Assembly: GCF_001013905.1 (NCBI RefSeq)
Contig: NZ_LN831790.1
Coordinates: 1-64,000, forward strand
Length of the DNA stretch: 64,000 bases
Direction of reading: 5' to 3'
Origin: Streptomyces leeuwenhoekii
Lineage (GTDB): Bacteria > Actinomycetota > Actinomycetes > Streptomycetales > Streptomycetaceae
Under the pieces are notes generated by a model that saw nothing but the letters and a program-made list of their open reading frames with translations, was not told the origin of the DNA and did no database searches. Each line of letters starts with the position of its first letter. Positions within the stretch are counted from its first letter, which is position 1. The translations under genes were made by a program, and so were the position numbers. Positions 52,006 to 60,469 of the stretch are shown here, piece after piece.

Positions 52006-52368
52006 TCAGCCGGGGTGGGCGGCCAGTGCCTCGCCGGTGGTGGGGTGTGTGGCCAGGATCGCGTCCAGACCGGTCAGTTTCAGCATGCGCTGCAGTCGGT
52101 CAGGGACGGCGGCCAGGACGAAGGAGCCGCCGACGTCCTGCGCGGCGTGCCACAGGCCGATCAGCGCGCTCAGCCCGGCCGAATCGCAGAATGTGACCTG
52201 GGAGAGGTCCATGATCAGGTGGTGCCGGCCCTGCTCGATCAGCTCCAGTGCGGCCGTGCGCAGCCCGGGAGCGGTGTACAGGTCCGCTTCCCCCGCCACG
52301 GTCACGACGGTCAGCGGGCCCTGAGTGTGGGAGACGGTGAAGTTGAGGTCGTCGCTCACGGCGGTCAT
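52006..52368 (-). CDS. STAS-domain anti-sigma factor antagonist
   Basis: A 120-residue STAS protein with LIMDLSQVTFCDSAGLSALI: the usual DSSG has become DSAG but the phosphorylatable serine is kept. The ATG at 52368 overlaps the phosphatase stop (ATGA), so translation is coupled. It is paralogous to the STAS protein at 31314 and shares its operon arrangement. Expected role: substrate of the GAF-SpoIIE phosphatase and activator in partner switching. Confidence 0.85.
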   Translation of the reverse strand: MTAVSDDLNFTVSHTQGPLTVVTVAGEADLYTAPGLRTAALELIEQGRHHLIMDLSQVTFCDSAGLSALIGLWHAAQDVGGSFVLAAVPDRLQRMLKLTGLDAILATHPTTGEALAAHPG

Positions 52369-53882
52369 GACTCCTTGCCGCCTGTATCGGTTGCGGCGCT
52401 GGTGTGAACGGTGGCCGCCGCACCGGCTATGGCCGCGGCGGTCTGGGGAGTGGGCACGGACAGGGCCAGCAACGCCACATCGTCCCCGGCCCCGTCGAGG
52501 AAGGAGTCGAGCAGCGCGACGGTGCCCTCCACCACCGTGGCGGCGCTCACCGGGCCGGCCGAACGCGCCAGGAACTGGGTCAGGCCCTCTTCCGCCAGCA
52601 TCGTGCCGTCACCGGTGCAGGCCTCGGTCAGCCCGTCGGTGTACAGCAGCAGCCCCTGCCCGGGCTCGAGGGTGAAGGTGGTGGTGGCGAAGCGGGCCTG
52701 GGGCAGGGCACCGACCAGCATCCCGCCTTCCGGCCGCACCGCCCGCACCTCCACCGGTGTGGTCTCCCGTGTGTGGGGGCTCAGGTGGAAGGCGGGCAGG
52801 TGCCCGCCGGTGCCGAGCACCACGGTGAAAGAGCCGTCACCGGCCGGGGTGAGCACGCCGAAGACGGCGGTGCAGTACCGGCTGCCCGCCCACACGTCCT
52901 TCAGCAGTGCGGTGTTCAGCGTCTCCAGCACCGCAACCGGGTCCGGGTCGTGCTGTGCTGCCGCGCGCAGCGTGTAGCGGGCCAGTGAGGTCACTGTCGC
53001 CGCCTCGGCGCCCTTGCCGCACACATCCCCCAGGAAGAACGCCCACCGCCCTGCGTCGAGGGGGAACACGTCGTAGAAGTCGCCGCCGAACTCCTGGACG
53101 GAGGCGGTCTGGTAGTGGCAGGCCAGCTGCAGCCCCGGCACCGCCGGCAGCACCGGGGGCAGCAGCGTGCGCTGCAACGTGGAGGCGAACGTGGCGATCG
53201 CCGCCTTGTCCTTCTCCGCCTGCTCCCGCGCCGCCTGTTCCTTTTCCGCACGATCACGCTGGGCCTCGGCAAGCCGCTGCTCGGCCTCCGCATGCAGTTC
53301 CTCGGCCTTACGGCGCTCCCGCTCGTGCCGGACCGTCTGCATCGCCGACAGGCGCAGCTCCAGCTCGTCCACCACGATCGCCGCGAGATCGGCGATCGTG
53401 GCAACGTCCTCCTCGGTGACCGAGCGGGGCTTGACATCCAGGATGTTGACCGTGCCCAGCCGGTAGCCGTCCGCGGTGACGATCGGGGCGGCAGCGTAGA
53501 ACCGCACGCCCATCTCGCCCGCAACCAGCGGATTGGTGCAGGCCACCGGGTCGGCAAGAGTATCGGGGATCACCAGGGCGTCATCGCGCAGCACCGCCGA
53601 GGCGCACAGCCCCGGATCGCGGCCGATCTCACTGACACCGTCCAGGCCGTGCGCGGCCTTGAACCAGATCCGGTCCTCGTCCACGATCGTCACCGTCGCC
53701 ACCGGCACATCGAACAAGCGGGCCGCCAGCGAGGCCACCCGGTCGAAGGAGCCGTCCGGCGGGGTATCCAGAATGTCGTACCGGCGGACCGCGTCCATAC
53801 GGGCGGCCTCGACGTCCGCACGCGGCACCACTAGCGAACGCCGGCCAGACGGCCAGCCGGATGCCGAAGCCTGCTGCGGCAT
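52365..53882 (-). CDS. GAF-domain SpoIIE-type PP2C phosphatase, second copy
   Basis: A 505-residue paralogue of 31688-33130 from the ATG at 53882. GAF domain at about 25-170 (RRYDILDTPPDGSFDR, DPGLCASAVL), then a longer coiled coil (KAEELHAEAEQRLAEAQRDR and on) of about 65 residues leading to TLQRTLLPP, and the SpoIIE phosphatase with FGGDFYDVFP, FFLGDVCGKG and DDVALLAL. The longer linker compared with the other copy probably changes the signalling-helix phase. It is co-transcribed with the downstream STAS gene. Confidence 0.88.
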   Translation of the reverse strand: MPQQASASGWPSGRRSLVVPRADVEAARMDAVRRYDILDTPPDGSFDRVASLAARLFDVPVATVTIVDEDRIWFKAAHGLDGVSEIGRDPGLCASAVLRDDALVIPDTLADPVACTNPLVAGEMGVRFYAAAPIVTADGYRLGTVNILDVKPRSVTEEDVATIADLAAIVVDELELRLSAMQTVRHERERRKAEELHAEAEQRLAEAQRDRAEKEQAAREQAEKDKAAIATFASTLQRTLLPPVLPAVPGLQLACHYQTASVQEFGGDFYDVFPLDAGRWAFFLGDVCGKGAEAATVTSLARYTLRAAAQHDPDPVAVLETLNTALLKDVWAGSRYCTAVFGVLTPAGDGSFTVVLGTGGHLPAFHLSPHTRETTPVEVRAVRPEGGMLVGALPQARFATTTFTLEPGQGLLLYTDGLTEACTGDGTMLAEEGLTQFLARSAGPVSAATVVEGTVALLDSFLDGAGDDVALLALSVPTPQTAAAIAGAAATVHTSAATDTGGKES

Positions 53883-54145
53883 CGGCCTTCCACCTCCCTT
53901 AAAGCCGCGAGCCCCGGATGGGGACCACGAACCGCCGCCCACCCTAGGACCCTGCCGCTTCCCCCGGCTACCAGCGAAAACACAGAGGAACAAACACTTC
54001 ACCGACCGTCACAACTACCCGACTGAAGCGCGACAGGCAGAATCGCCAAGCTTGTTCTTTTACCACCAATCGGTGGTGCCCCGGATCTTGCAGTCATCCA
54101 TCCCGCCCGTCCATGGGACACTGGCAAGCGATCGAGGAGGGCACC

Positions 54146-54532
54146 GTGGAGAACCTGCCGCTTCACGAGTTGGGGCTGCTGCGCGGGACAGTGGAGGGCC
54201 ACGACACTCGCTACTTCGGCTCGCTGCTGGCGCTCGACCGGCATGCAGACCTGCTGCTTCGGATCGGCCTGGTCACCCCGATCCCGGCAGGCACGCAGCG
54301 AAACGATGACTGCCAGTTCTACGAGGCCACCGCAGCAGGTCGCGAGTTCTACGGCGCCCATCTTTCCGGGCTGGATGAGCGCGCCAATGGCCGAGCGAAC
54401 GCCTGGGGCGACCATCCGCAGCTCGTGGCTGCGGCGCGGGCACTGGGCAGGCTGTTGGATGCGGTCGAGCGCGCGGCTGACTCGGCCGCGGTCCCCAACG
54501 CGGTCAACTGTCCGGCCGGAGCCAGTGGGTGA
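54146..54532 (+). CDS. hypothetical protein
   Basis: A 128-residue protein from the GTG at 54146, with GGAGGG upstream; an ATG at 54113 would add 11 residues. The sequence starts VENLPLHELGLLRGTVEGHD, has YEATAAGREFYGAHLSG, and is mostly helical with a short winged-helix-like beta pair (VTPIPAG and CQFYEATAAG). A small transcription regulator or DNA-binding protein is possible but not established. The upstream stretch 53883-54145 shows no other gene. Confidence 0.55.
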   Translation: MENLPLHELGLLRGTVEGHDTRYFGSLLALDRHADLLLRIGLVTPIPAGTQRNDDCQFYEATAAGREFYGAHLSGLDERANGRANAWGDHPQLVAAARALGRLLDAVERAADSAAVPNAVNCPAGASG

Positions 54533-54889
54533 CGTCGACTCCGTGGCCGACTCGCCCGTGACCGGCTGCTCGCTCCCACCGCGCGACCGCCGCGGCTTGC
54601 GCTGCTTATGACGTCCCATGAAGTGCCTCGCAGAAGTGGTCCCGTGCACGGGCCGAATGGTCCGCTCAACCCACAACCGACAGCCCGACCACCCGGCTGC
54701 GCCCAGAGAGCCGGCGTTCTTCCCGGCGCCGGTGAAGGGTGTGCGCGGTCCACGCGGCCGCGTCAGGGCCTCGGTCGTACGAGGCGAGGTAGAGCGCCTG
54801 GCGGCTCAGTCACTCAGCGGCCTGGGCGCCCGCGTTTGGCGGCGGCCCGCTGCGCCGGGGTGAGCGCGGCGTCCCGAGCCTGACGACGA
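54533..54889. other. intergenic, no gene recognised
   Basis: No frame has a recognisable protein or a good start signal. The right edge leads into the hairpin-rich segment at 54890. Confidence 0.3.
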
Positions 54890-55056
54890 CGTGCAGCAGG
54901 GGTCCGCTGCGTGCAGCGCCCGGACCTGCTGCACGAGAAGCACCCGTGTGCCGCCTGGCCGCCGGCCTCGCTGTGCAGCGCCCACCGCCCGCCCTTGCAG
55001 CAGATGCAGCAGCGCCTCGGACCCGTCGCGGTCCGGGGCGCTGCTGCATCTGCTGC
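54890..55056. terminator. two long hairpins after the toxin gene
   Basis: GCAGCAGATGCAGCAGCGCC (54997-55016) pairs perfectly with 55037-55056 over 20 bases around a 20-base loop that itself can pair (CGGACC/GGTCCG). It abuts the toxin stop codon at 55057. A second, imperfect hairpin with CGTGCAGCAGG/CCTGCTGCACG arms spans 54890-54936. CTGCTGC words are shared by both. Terminator or RNA-stability elements for the minus-strand toxin-antitoxin operon are likely. Confidence 0.6.
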
Positions 55057-55314
55057 TCAGGCTTCGACGTACGCCACGATCGTGATCTGCCGGAGGGCGG
55101 TCACGTAGTAGATCACCCGGACCCCGTCGACGTCGTCCACGTAATCGCGCAGCAGGGTGCCGGACACCGGGGTGCCCAGTTCGGGGTTGACGCTGATCGC
55201 GACGATCGCGCGGTCCAGGCGGTGCGTCTCGGTGGCGGTCAGCTTCGCCAGCTGGCTCAGCGCGGGCTCCACCAGGACGACCTGGGACCGGCGCGGTGCG
55301 TGCTCAGGCGACAC
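55057..55314 (-). CDS. ParE/RelE-like toxin
   Basis: An 85-residue protein from the GTG at 55314, overlapping the end of the antitoxin gene by 11 bases. It reads VVLVEPALSQLAKLTATETH, then RLDRAIVAISVNPELGTPV and LRDYVDDVDGVRVIYYVTAL, with a final QITIVAYVEA. The order helix-helix-strand-strand with a central VRVIYYV strand is typical of ParE/RelE toxins. Its target, translation or gyrase, cannot be told from the sequence. Confidence 0.75.
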   Translation of the reverse strand: MSPEHAPRRSQVVLVEPALSQLAKLTATETHRLDRAIVAISVNPELGTPVSGTLLRDYVDDVDGVRVIYYVTALRQITIVAYVEA

Positions 55315-55546
55315 GGCGGGACTGCTGCTCGTCGGCGAGGCGCTCCAGGTGGGCGTCGCGGGCGTCCTCCCACAGCACGCCGGACTCCGCGGCCGGGTAG
55401 CCGTTCTCCGCGATGTCCTCCAGCACCGAGGCGAGGACGTCGATGCGGGCGCGCTGGTCGGCCGCGTACGCGCGGATCGACGCGGCCGCGTTCTCATCGA
55501 GGGGCTGACGGTCGGGTACGGGCGCGGGGGCCGGCTGCTGGCTCAT
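55304..55546 (-). CDS. antitoxin of the ParE/RelE-like pair
   Basis: An 80-residue acidic protein from the ATG at 55546, which follows GGAGCC and AGGAG-like bases. After a proline-rich leader (MSQQPAPAPVPDRQPLDENA) come two helices (IRAYAADQRARIDVLASVLE, then WEDARDAHLERLADEQQ). The small size, acidity and translational overlap with the toxin support an antitoxin. It lacks an obvious DNA-binding domain such as MazE/Phd, so regulation of the operon may be indirect. Confidence 0.65.
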   Translation of the reverse strand: MSQQPAPAPVPDRQPLDENAAASIRAYAADQRARIDVLASVLEDIAENGYPAAESGVLWEDARDAHLERLADEQQSRRVA

Positions 55547-55779
55547 CCGGGGCTCCTGGAGGGGTTGCTGGCGTGTGTCCTCACGGTAGCGCCGGGACGG
55601 GGCGCGCCGGGACGGTACGGACGAAACCCGCGCCCGGAGCGGGGGCCCGGCTGGACCCAGGACCCAGGTCACGCGGACCGATTGCCTGTACCAGGGAAAC
55701 GGATCCAGGACCCAGCAGACCCAGGTAGAGACGGGGCGCACGGGTAGGGCGGCGGCCCGGCGGGAGCACCCTGGAGGCA

Positions 55780-56187
55780 TGCGCACCAAGGACGTCCGGG
55801 TGGGCGAGACTTACCGCTGCGAGGTGCCCCTCGCGCTCCGTGGCGGCGGTACCGGCCGGAGACGATGGGCGACTCCTGGCTGCTGCTGAGCTGGCTGCGC
55901 GGCACGTACTTCCATCTGGCCGTGGTCGACGTGGACACCACCGCCCGGACCGCGCAGGGCCTGGTGATGGGGGCGAGCAGCCGGATCACGGTGGAGCTCA
56001 CCGAGGACCAGGCGCAGCAGGCCGGCCTCCCGCCCGGGGGTGGCTACCAGTCTCCGGGATGCTGCTGGACGCCGAGGGCGAGCCCGTCGATCTCCCCCGG
56101 ATCAACACGCTCACCGTGCCGCTGCGCTGGCTGCACCCGGTGGACACGCCCGTCTCGCCCAGCCACCACGACGCCTCGGGCCGGTAG
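55780..56187 (+). pseudogene. small gene with two frameshifts
   Basis: From the ATG at 55780 (GGAGGC upstream) the frame reads MRTKDVRVGETYRCEVPLAL and stops after about 35 codons. The sense continues in another frame as MGDSWLLLSWLRGTYFHLAV and VDVDTTARTAQGLVMGASSR, then at about 56040 in a third frame as VSGMLLDAEGEPVDLPRINT, ending at 56187. The composite would be about 135 residues of a beta-rich protein of unknown family. Repeats of GGACCCAGG precede it at 55640-55730. Confidence 0.5.
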
Positions 56188-56520
56188 ATCCCCTGACCCG
56201 GCCCCCGCACGGAGTGTCCCGTGCCAGCGAATCTGGACCGATTGCCATGGACTGAGGCAGTTCGTGACGCCACAGATGGGCCGCATTGCCGCGACGATCA
56301 CGGAGTTCCAGGCCAAGGCCGCGGACCGCGTCCCTCCAGCCGGTCCGGCCGCTGGGGAGGGTCGCAGCGGCTAGCGGAAGCGGCCGGTGACCGCCTTGGA
56401 TGCCGAGAGCGGCACCGGATCGGATGATCTTCTATATGTCACCTTGCGTGACTTACTTCTTACAGGTTGTGCTGGTGTGGTAGGGGGCCGACCCGCGGCC
56501 CCCAAGCAAGGAGGCATGTC
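56188..56520. promoter_or_regulatory. intergenic with probable promoter for the PCuAC-like gene
   Basis: A short frame at 56276-56374 (MGRIAATITEFQAKAADRV) is too small to support. The stretch 56425-56470 is AT-richer than its surroundings (TTCTATATGTCACC, GACTTACTTCTTACAGG) and is the likely promoter of the following operon. The ribosome site AAGGAGG sits at about 56508-56514. Confidence 0.35.
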
Positions 56521-56916
56521 ATGGCAGTGCCGGTCACCACCGACATCACGCCTGTGGAGAAGTCCTACTGGATCCGCTGGCTGCCCAACGCCCTGCCGGC
56601 TGCCGGCTACGTCACGCTGAAGAACTCCTCCGGCCAGTCCTTCGACGTCTCCAAGATCAAGAGCCCCGACTACCAGTCGGTCACGATCTACGAGACCGTC
56701 GTCGACGAGGAGAGCTCGAAGATGGTCAAGCTCGACAAGTTCACCATCCCCGCCGAAGGCGAGTTCGTCTTCACGCCGGGCAAGCACCACCTCAAGCTGG
56801 AGAAGCCGACCCGTCTGCTCACCCCCGGCGACATCGCCCAGATCATCTTCTTCCTCAGCGACGGCAAGGTCTTCAAGATCAACATGCCCATCCGCACCTC
56901 CCCCGAGCTGTACTGA
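56521..56916 (+). CDS. PCuAC-like beta-sandwich protein without signal peptide
   Basis: A 131-residue protein from the ATG at 56521, with AAGGAGG ideally placed. The pattern AAGYVTLKNSSGQSFDVSKI, then KMVKLDKFTIPAEGEFVFTP and GKHHLKLEKPTRLLTPGDIA follows the PCu(A)C copper-chaperone fold. The usual copper set His-Met...Met...His-x-Met is only partly kept (Met in SKMVKL and His in GKHHLKL), and there is no signal peptide, so copper delivery in the cell envelope is doubtful. It is 30 bases from a tail-tube-like gene in the same direction, suggesting a structural role. Confidence 0.5.
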   Translation: MAVPVTTDITPVEKSYWIRWLPNALPAAGYVTLKNSSGQSFDVSKIKSPDYQSVTIYETVVDEESSKMVKLDKFTIPAEGEFVFTPGKHHLKLEKPTRLLTPGDIAQIIFFLSDGKVFKINMPIRTSPELY

Positions 56917-56946
56917 CCCCCGTCCGCCCGACCAGGAGACCCAGAC

Positions 56947-57318
56947 ATGACCACGTACCACCTCGACCTCGGCGACGGCCGGACCGAGGCACTCGAATCC
57001 GTCACCAAGCTCACCCTCATCAACACGCCGGTGGAGATCGACGACTACGTCGTCGGCAACTACAGGGCCCCGGTGCCGCTGTGGGGCAACGTCGTCCTCA
57101 CCCGCGGCGACACCCGCAACGAGGCCACCACCAAATGGGTCGAAGACGTCGAGAACACCAGCACCCACCAGGACGTCGTCCTGATCGCGGGTGATCCGGC
57201 CGACCCCACCTCTCGCCGCATCCGACTCATCGACGCCTGGGCCAGCACCACCTACCACCTGGACGAGGACGACGACCCCGACGCCTTCGCCATCAGCTTC
57301 GCCAACATCACCACCTAA
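56947..57318 (+). CDS. possible phage-tail-tube-like protein
   Basis: A 123-residue protein from the ATG at 56947, with CCAGGAGACCC upstream. NVVLTRGDTRNEATTKWVED, then a 20-residue spacer, RRIRLIDAWASTTYHLDED and a final AFAISFANIT resemble the order in T4 gp19-type tail-tube proteins, where a LTRGVTxxxxxxxW segment and an AWP-centred strand precede the last strand. Length is short but within range. It has no signal peptide. It probably forms an operon with the PCuAC-like gene. No sheath, baseplate or ATPase gene of a contractile system is present in the window, so the call is tentative. Confidence 0.4.
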   Translation: MTTYHLDLGDGRTEALESVTKLTLINTPVEIDDYVVGNYRAPVPLWGNVVLTRGDTRNEATTKWVEDVENTSTHQDVVLIAGDPADPTSRRIRLIDAWASTTYHLDEDDDPDAFAISFANITT

Positions 57319-57977
57319 GTACGCTCCCGCCTCCTCCACCGGCGCCCAGCCCCCAGCCAACCGGCGGGGACTGGGCCGCTCCTGAGACGATCAGCCTGAC
57401 CCCGAACCGACCCAGCAGATGGTCGACGTCACCAAACCGGACCCAGAATCAGGATGCAGCCGCCACTGGCCGTTCCACCCTCCCCAGGGGCTCGCGCCGG
57501 CCTACCTGTCCGACACCGAGGCGGCGACCGGCGTCCTGGCGCTGTTGTGCGAGGTGATCGGCGAGCCCCTCGATCACGGTCTCGCCGCCCGCCGCTACGT
57601 GATGTCCGGGTCCAGTACCGCCGGCCTTCCCTCGCGGCTCCCGGCCACGGCCACGCCAGCGACGCGGCACAGGCATTCAGGCACTGACCGGTCTACCTTC
57701 GATGGCAAACAATCCAACTTCGATGTCAGAGGACACGGAGCGTGATCACCCCGGGAGGGGCTGTCACGTTGTCGCGCCTGTCACGCGCAAACGGCCCTGG
57801 AGGGGATTCGGGGGCCTGTCGCACCCTCAGAACACGATCATTCCGAACATTCGGGCGGCTGCTGTCATGCGGCTGGCGGCGGGCGTGGCAGGGCGCGTGA
57901 CACGCCCATTGTGACTCTCAGTGAGCGTGGCGGGTTCGTTCGGAACCCCGGGTGTTCGCCCCCACCGGCGGGCCGGG
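57319..57977. other. intergenic with a possible short gene remnant
   Basis: On the plus strand 57419-57620 reads WPFHPPQGLAPAYLSDTEAA, then VLALLCEVIGEPLDHGLAAR, which looks protein-like but lacks a good start and dissolves into low complexity. From 57770 to 57920, GTCACGCGC and GCGCGTGACA face each other about 115 bases apart. No intact gene is supported. Confidence 0.3.
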
Positions 57978-58619
57978 TCAGTCCAGGTCGGCGCTGGCGA
58001 GGGTGACCGCGAGCGCGATGTGGGGGACCGCGTGCAGGCAGAGTTCCGCCGCCGCGCTCGGGTCGGACGCGGTGCGCACCTCCTGCAACGTCAGGAGACC
58101 GGTCAGCACTGCGGAGTCGACCGCGTCATCCAGGACCTCGTCCTCGGTGAACTCGCCGCTGCCCACCAGCTCCTGGACCAGGGCGACGGCCTCCTCCGGA
58201 TCGTGTCGCCAACGAGCGGCGACGTCTTCACCCGCGCTCGCCAGCTCCATGGCCGCGGCCTGCTCGTGCGGGCCGAGCGGGCCGTCCGGCTCGAAGACCT
58301 CCCCGGCCGCCGCCAGTGCGCACCGCGCGGCGAAGGTTTGCTTGGCCGCCGCCCGTTCCCGCGCCACGGCGGCCGGCCACCGGGCGTCGTCCTCGGCTCG
58401 GGCCTTGTCCAGCAGCGGGGCGGCGCTGAGGCTGACCTGGAGGCACGGCAGGAGGTCCACCTCCACGCCCTCCTGGCTGGGCGGGGCGGCGGCGATCGGC
58501 CGGTAGACCGTGCCCGCCGCTTCGGCGCAGGCGCCGATCAGCTGAGTCAGGGCGGCGATCAGCCGCGCGTTGCGGCGCCGGCGGGCGGGGAGGTCCAGAC
58601 GGTCCGGTGTCGTGGTCAC
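57978..58619 (-). CDS. hypothetical plasmid protein
   Basis: A 213-residue protein with an alternating helical pattern rich in Ala, Glu and Asp (LIAALTQLIGACAEAAGTVY, DDARWPAAVARERAAAKQTF, EDEVLDDAVDSAVLTGLLTL). No membrane segment, signal peptide or catalytic motif is seen and the family is not recognised. It follows two other unknown plasmid genes on the same strand and could be co-transcribed with them, but a gap of about 70 bases separates it. Confidence 0.6.
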   Translation of the reverse strand: MTTTPDRLDLPARRRRNARLIAALTQLIGACAEAAGTVYRPIAAAPPSQEGVEVDLLPCLQVSLSAAPLLDKARAEDDARWPAAVARERAAAKQTFAARCALAAAGEVFEPDGPLGPHEQAAAMELASAGEDVAARWRHDPEEAVALVQELVGSGEFTEDEVLDDAVDSAVLTGLLTLQEVRTASDPSAAAELCLHAVPHIALAVTLASADLD

Positions 58620-58690
58620 CCCGGCACTATGCCGTGCCCCGGCGCTGCTGCCCCGGGCACGGGTGCCGGTGATCAGTTCGAGAGCGGCGG

Positions 58691-58939
58691 TCAGACGTGC
58701 GGTTCACGGCACTGCCCGCAGACGACGCACCCGCCGCATCCCTCGCACCACTGCTTCGGCAGGCGCGGGCAGCCGCAGATCGGGTTGTAGTCGGGGTCGT
58801 CCTCGCCTTCGAACCACGGCTCCCCGAGCGGAGGGGCGTATTCGACGTGGACCTGGCCGTCGGCCGTCAGGTCCTCGTACCGGGTGCCGCAGCCGGTCAC
58901 CTCCACCCGGGAGGCCACCACCTGGCCGCCCGCGCTCAC
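58691..58939 (-). CDS. small cysteine-rich zinc-binding protein
   Basis: An 82-residue protein from the GTG at 58939, overlapping the stop of the upstream gene by four bases. The N-terminal half is beta-rich (VVASRVEVTGCGTRYEDLTA, GQVHVEYAPP) and the C-terminal half has CGCPRLPKQWCEGCGGCVVC and GQC, eight cysteines in about 30 residues, enough for two zinc sites. Coupling to the upstream gene suggests a shared role. No family is recognised. Confidence 0.6.
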   Translation of the reverse strand: MSAGGQVVASRVEVTGCGTRYEDLTADGQVHVEYAPPLGEPWFEGEDDPDYNPICGCPRLPKQWCEGCGGCVVCGQCREPHV

Positions 58940-59715
58940 CGGTCGCCCGCTTCCCCCAGTTCGGTGGGCGCGAGGCTGCGCTCCAGCCAGGCGGCGAGCG
59001 CGTCGGTGGCCTCCGCGTCGGCCTGGGCGAGGCGGCCGGCGAACTCCAGCTCGCCGTCGGCGGCCGGGGCGCCGGTGCGGGCGAGCGCGGTGAGCAGGGC
59101 GGCGTGGGCCCGCACCGCCTCGGGCAGCGAGTCGGCGGCGGCCGTCCGCGCGGCCGGGTCGGCGTAGTGGCCGGAGCGGTCGGCGAGGGCCTGCGCCAGC
59201 CAGCTGTCGACCACCGGGTGGTAGTCGCCCCGGTGGACCAGGAGCTCGCGGGCGGCTTCGTCTCCCGGCCGGGTCTGCACGGTCCGGTCGAGTCGGCCGG
59301 CTCGCATGTGCGCGGCGAGTTCGTCGGCGCGGGCGGCGAGCTGCTGCTGTTCCTGGAGGCGCTGCTGCTCGGCTTCCTCGGCTCGCCGGTCGGCGGCGAG
59401 TTCGTCCTGGACGACGGCGTCGGTCTCCGGGTCGTAGACGCCGCCGGTGGTGGCGAGCAGCTGCGCGATGCGCTCCCACTCAGCCACCTCGGCCGGGCCG
59501 CGCTTGTCGTCGGCCAGGTCTTCGCGGTCGCGGTCCATGTGCTGCTGCAGCCGGGCGTCCTCGAGCGCGGCCGCGGCCTCGGAGGCAGTCATCCCGGCGG
59601 CGCGTCGGCGCACCGCGCGGCGGCCGACCTTCGCCTGGTCGACCGGTCGGCGGGGCGCGGCCGCTTCGGGCGCCGGTACGTAGCGGCGGCGGGATCGGGG
59701 AACAGGGGTGCTCAC
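58936..59715 (-). CDS. hypothetical coiled-coil plasmid protein
   Basis: A 259-residue protein from the GTG at 59715. A basic N-terminus (RSRRRYVPAP and VGRRAVRRRAAG) is followed by a long coiled coil (ALEDARLQQHMDRDREDLAD, then ELAADRRAEEAEQQRLQEQQ) and a helical C-terminal domain ending in APTELGEAGDR. DNA-binding by the basic tail and oligomerisation by the coil are plausible. It overlaps the cysteine-rich gene by four bases. Unknown family. Confidence 0.6.
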   Translation of the reverse strand: MSTPVPRSRRRYVPAPEAAAPRRPVDQAKVGRRAVRRRAAGMTASEAAAALEDARLQQHMDRDREDLADDKRGPAEVAEWERIAQLLATTGGVYDPETDAVVQDELAADRRAEEAEQQRLQEQQQLAARADELAAHMRAGRLDRTVQTRPGDEAARELLVHRGDYHPVVDSWLAQALADRSGHYADPAARTAAADSLPEAVRAHAALLTALARTGAPAADGELEFAGRLAQADAEATDALAAWLERSLAPTELGEAGDR

Positions 59716-59816
59716 GGAGCCTCCCAATCGTCGCGGAAACGGGGGCGGAATTTCCGGCTGCCGGGCGGAGCACGGCAGCCGTAGACAGGTTTATAGCAGC
59801 CTCGAATTGCGGGCGT

Positions 59817-60404
59817 TCAGAAATCTATCTGGGGGTGCTCCACGTCCCGGAAATTCATGCGCAGGCCCGCGCGGGCTGTTCCTCCCTCGCGGAAATAGGA
59901 CTCGGTGATGGCCTCAGCGAGCAGCGGTTGCAGCTCATCATCCGTCGCTCCGCGCTCCTTCGCGTCCAGGATCCGGGCCGCGTGCGAGGGCGAGACGGCA
60001 GTGATGACGTCCCGCACCCGGGCGTCATCGGAAGTGCCGTTCGCGGTGAACCCGAAGGTCGCCCGGCAGGTGATGACGAGCCCGCCGGAGGTCGCCGCGC
60101 GCTGCCTCGCCCGTGCCCTGACCTGCGGTTGCCATTGTTCTTCCGTCTCCTGCGTCAGGGCCTCCTGGAGGCGCTAGTGGGGCTTCGTAGAGGTGCCGGT
60201 GAGGTAGCGCTGCACCGTGCTGCGGGAGACGCCCAGACGCTCAGCCAGGGCCTTGACGGAGCCCTTGGCGCGCGTGTGCAGGAATTTCATCTGGGCTTTC
60301 GCGGATTTCGGCGCGGGGCGGGCGAACATGGCCTGCTCGGCCCGTGCGAGCGCGGCGCGGATCTTGCCGGGGCGCGAGGCTGGCGGCGGTGTGGAGTCGT
60401 CCAT
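59817..60404 (-). pseudogene. second tpg-like gene interrupted by one in-frame amber codon
   Basis: From the ATG at 60404 the frame encodes KIRAALARAEQAMFARP, KSAKAQMKFLHTRAKGS and the HTH VKALAERLGVSRSTVQRYL, then reaches TAG at 60176-60174. The very same frame continues without interruption: EEQWQPQVRARARQRAATSG, GLVITCRATFGFTANGTSDD, then ITAVSPSHAARILDAKERGA and a C-terminal GLRMNFRDVEHPQIDF, all in Tpg order. Total length would be about 195 residues. Only the amber codon breaks it, so it is a very recent pseudogene, a sequencing error or a case of read-through. It differs clearly from the intact tpg at 7673. Confidence 0.85.
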
Positions 60405-60469
60405 GCCGCCCAGGACAGGCCGGGCCGCCTGTAGACAGAGACCGGTGATCTCCACCCGCGCGGGTGGCG

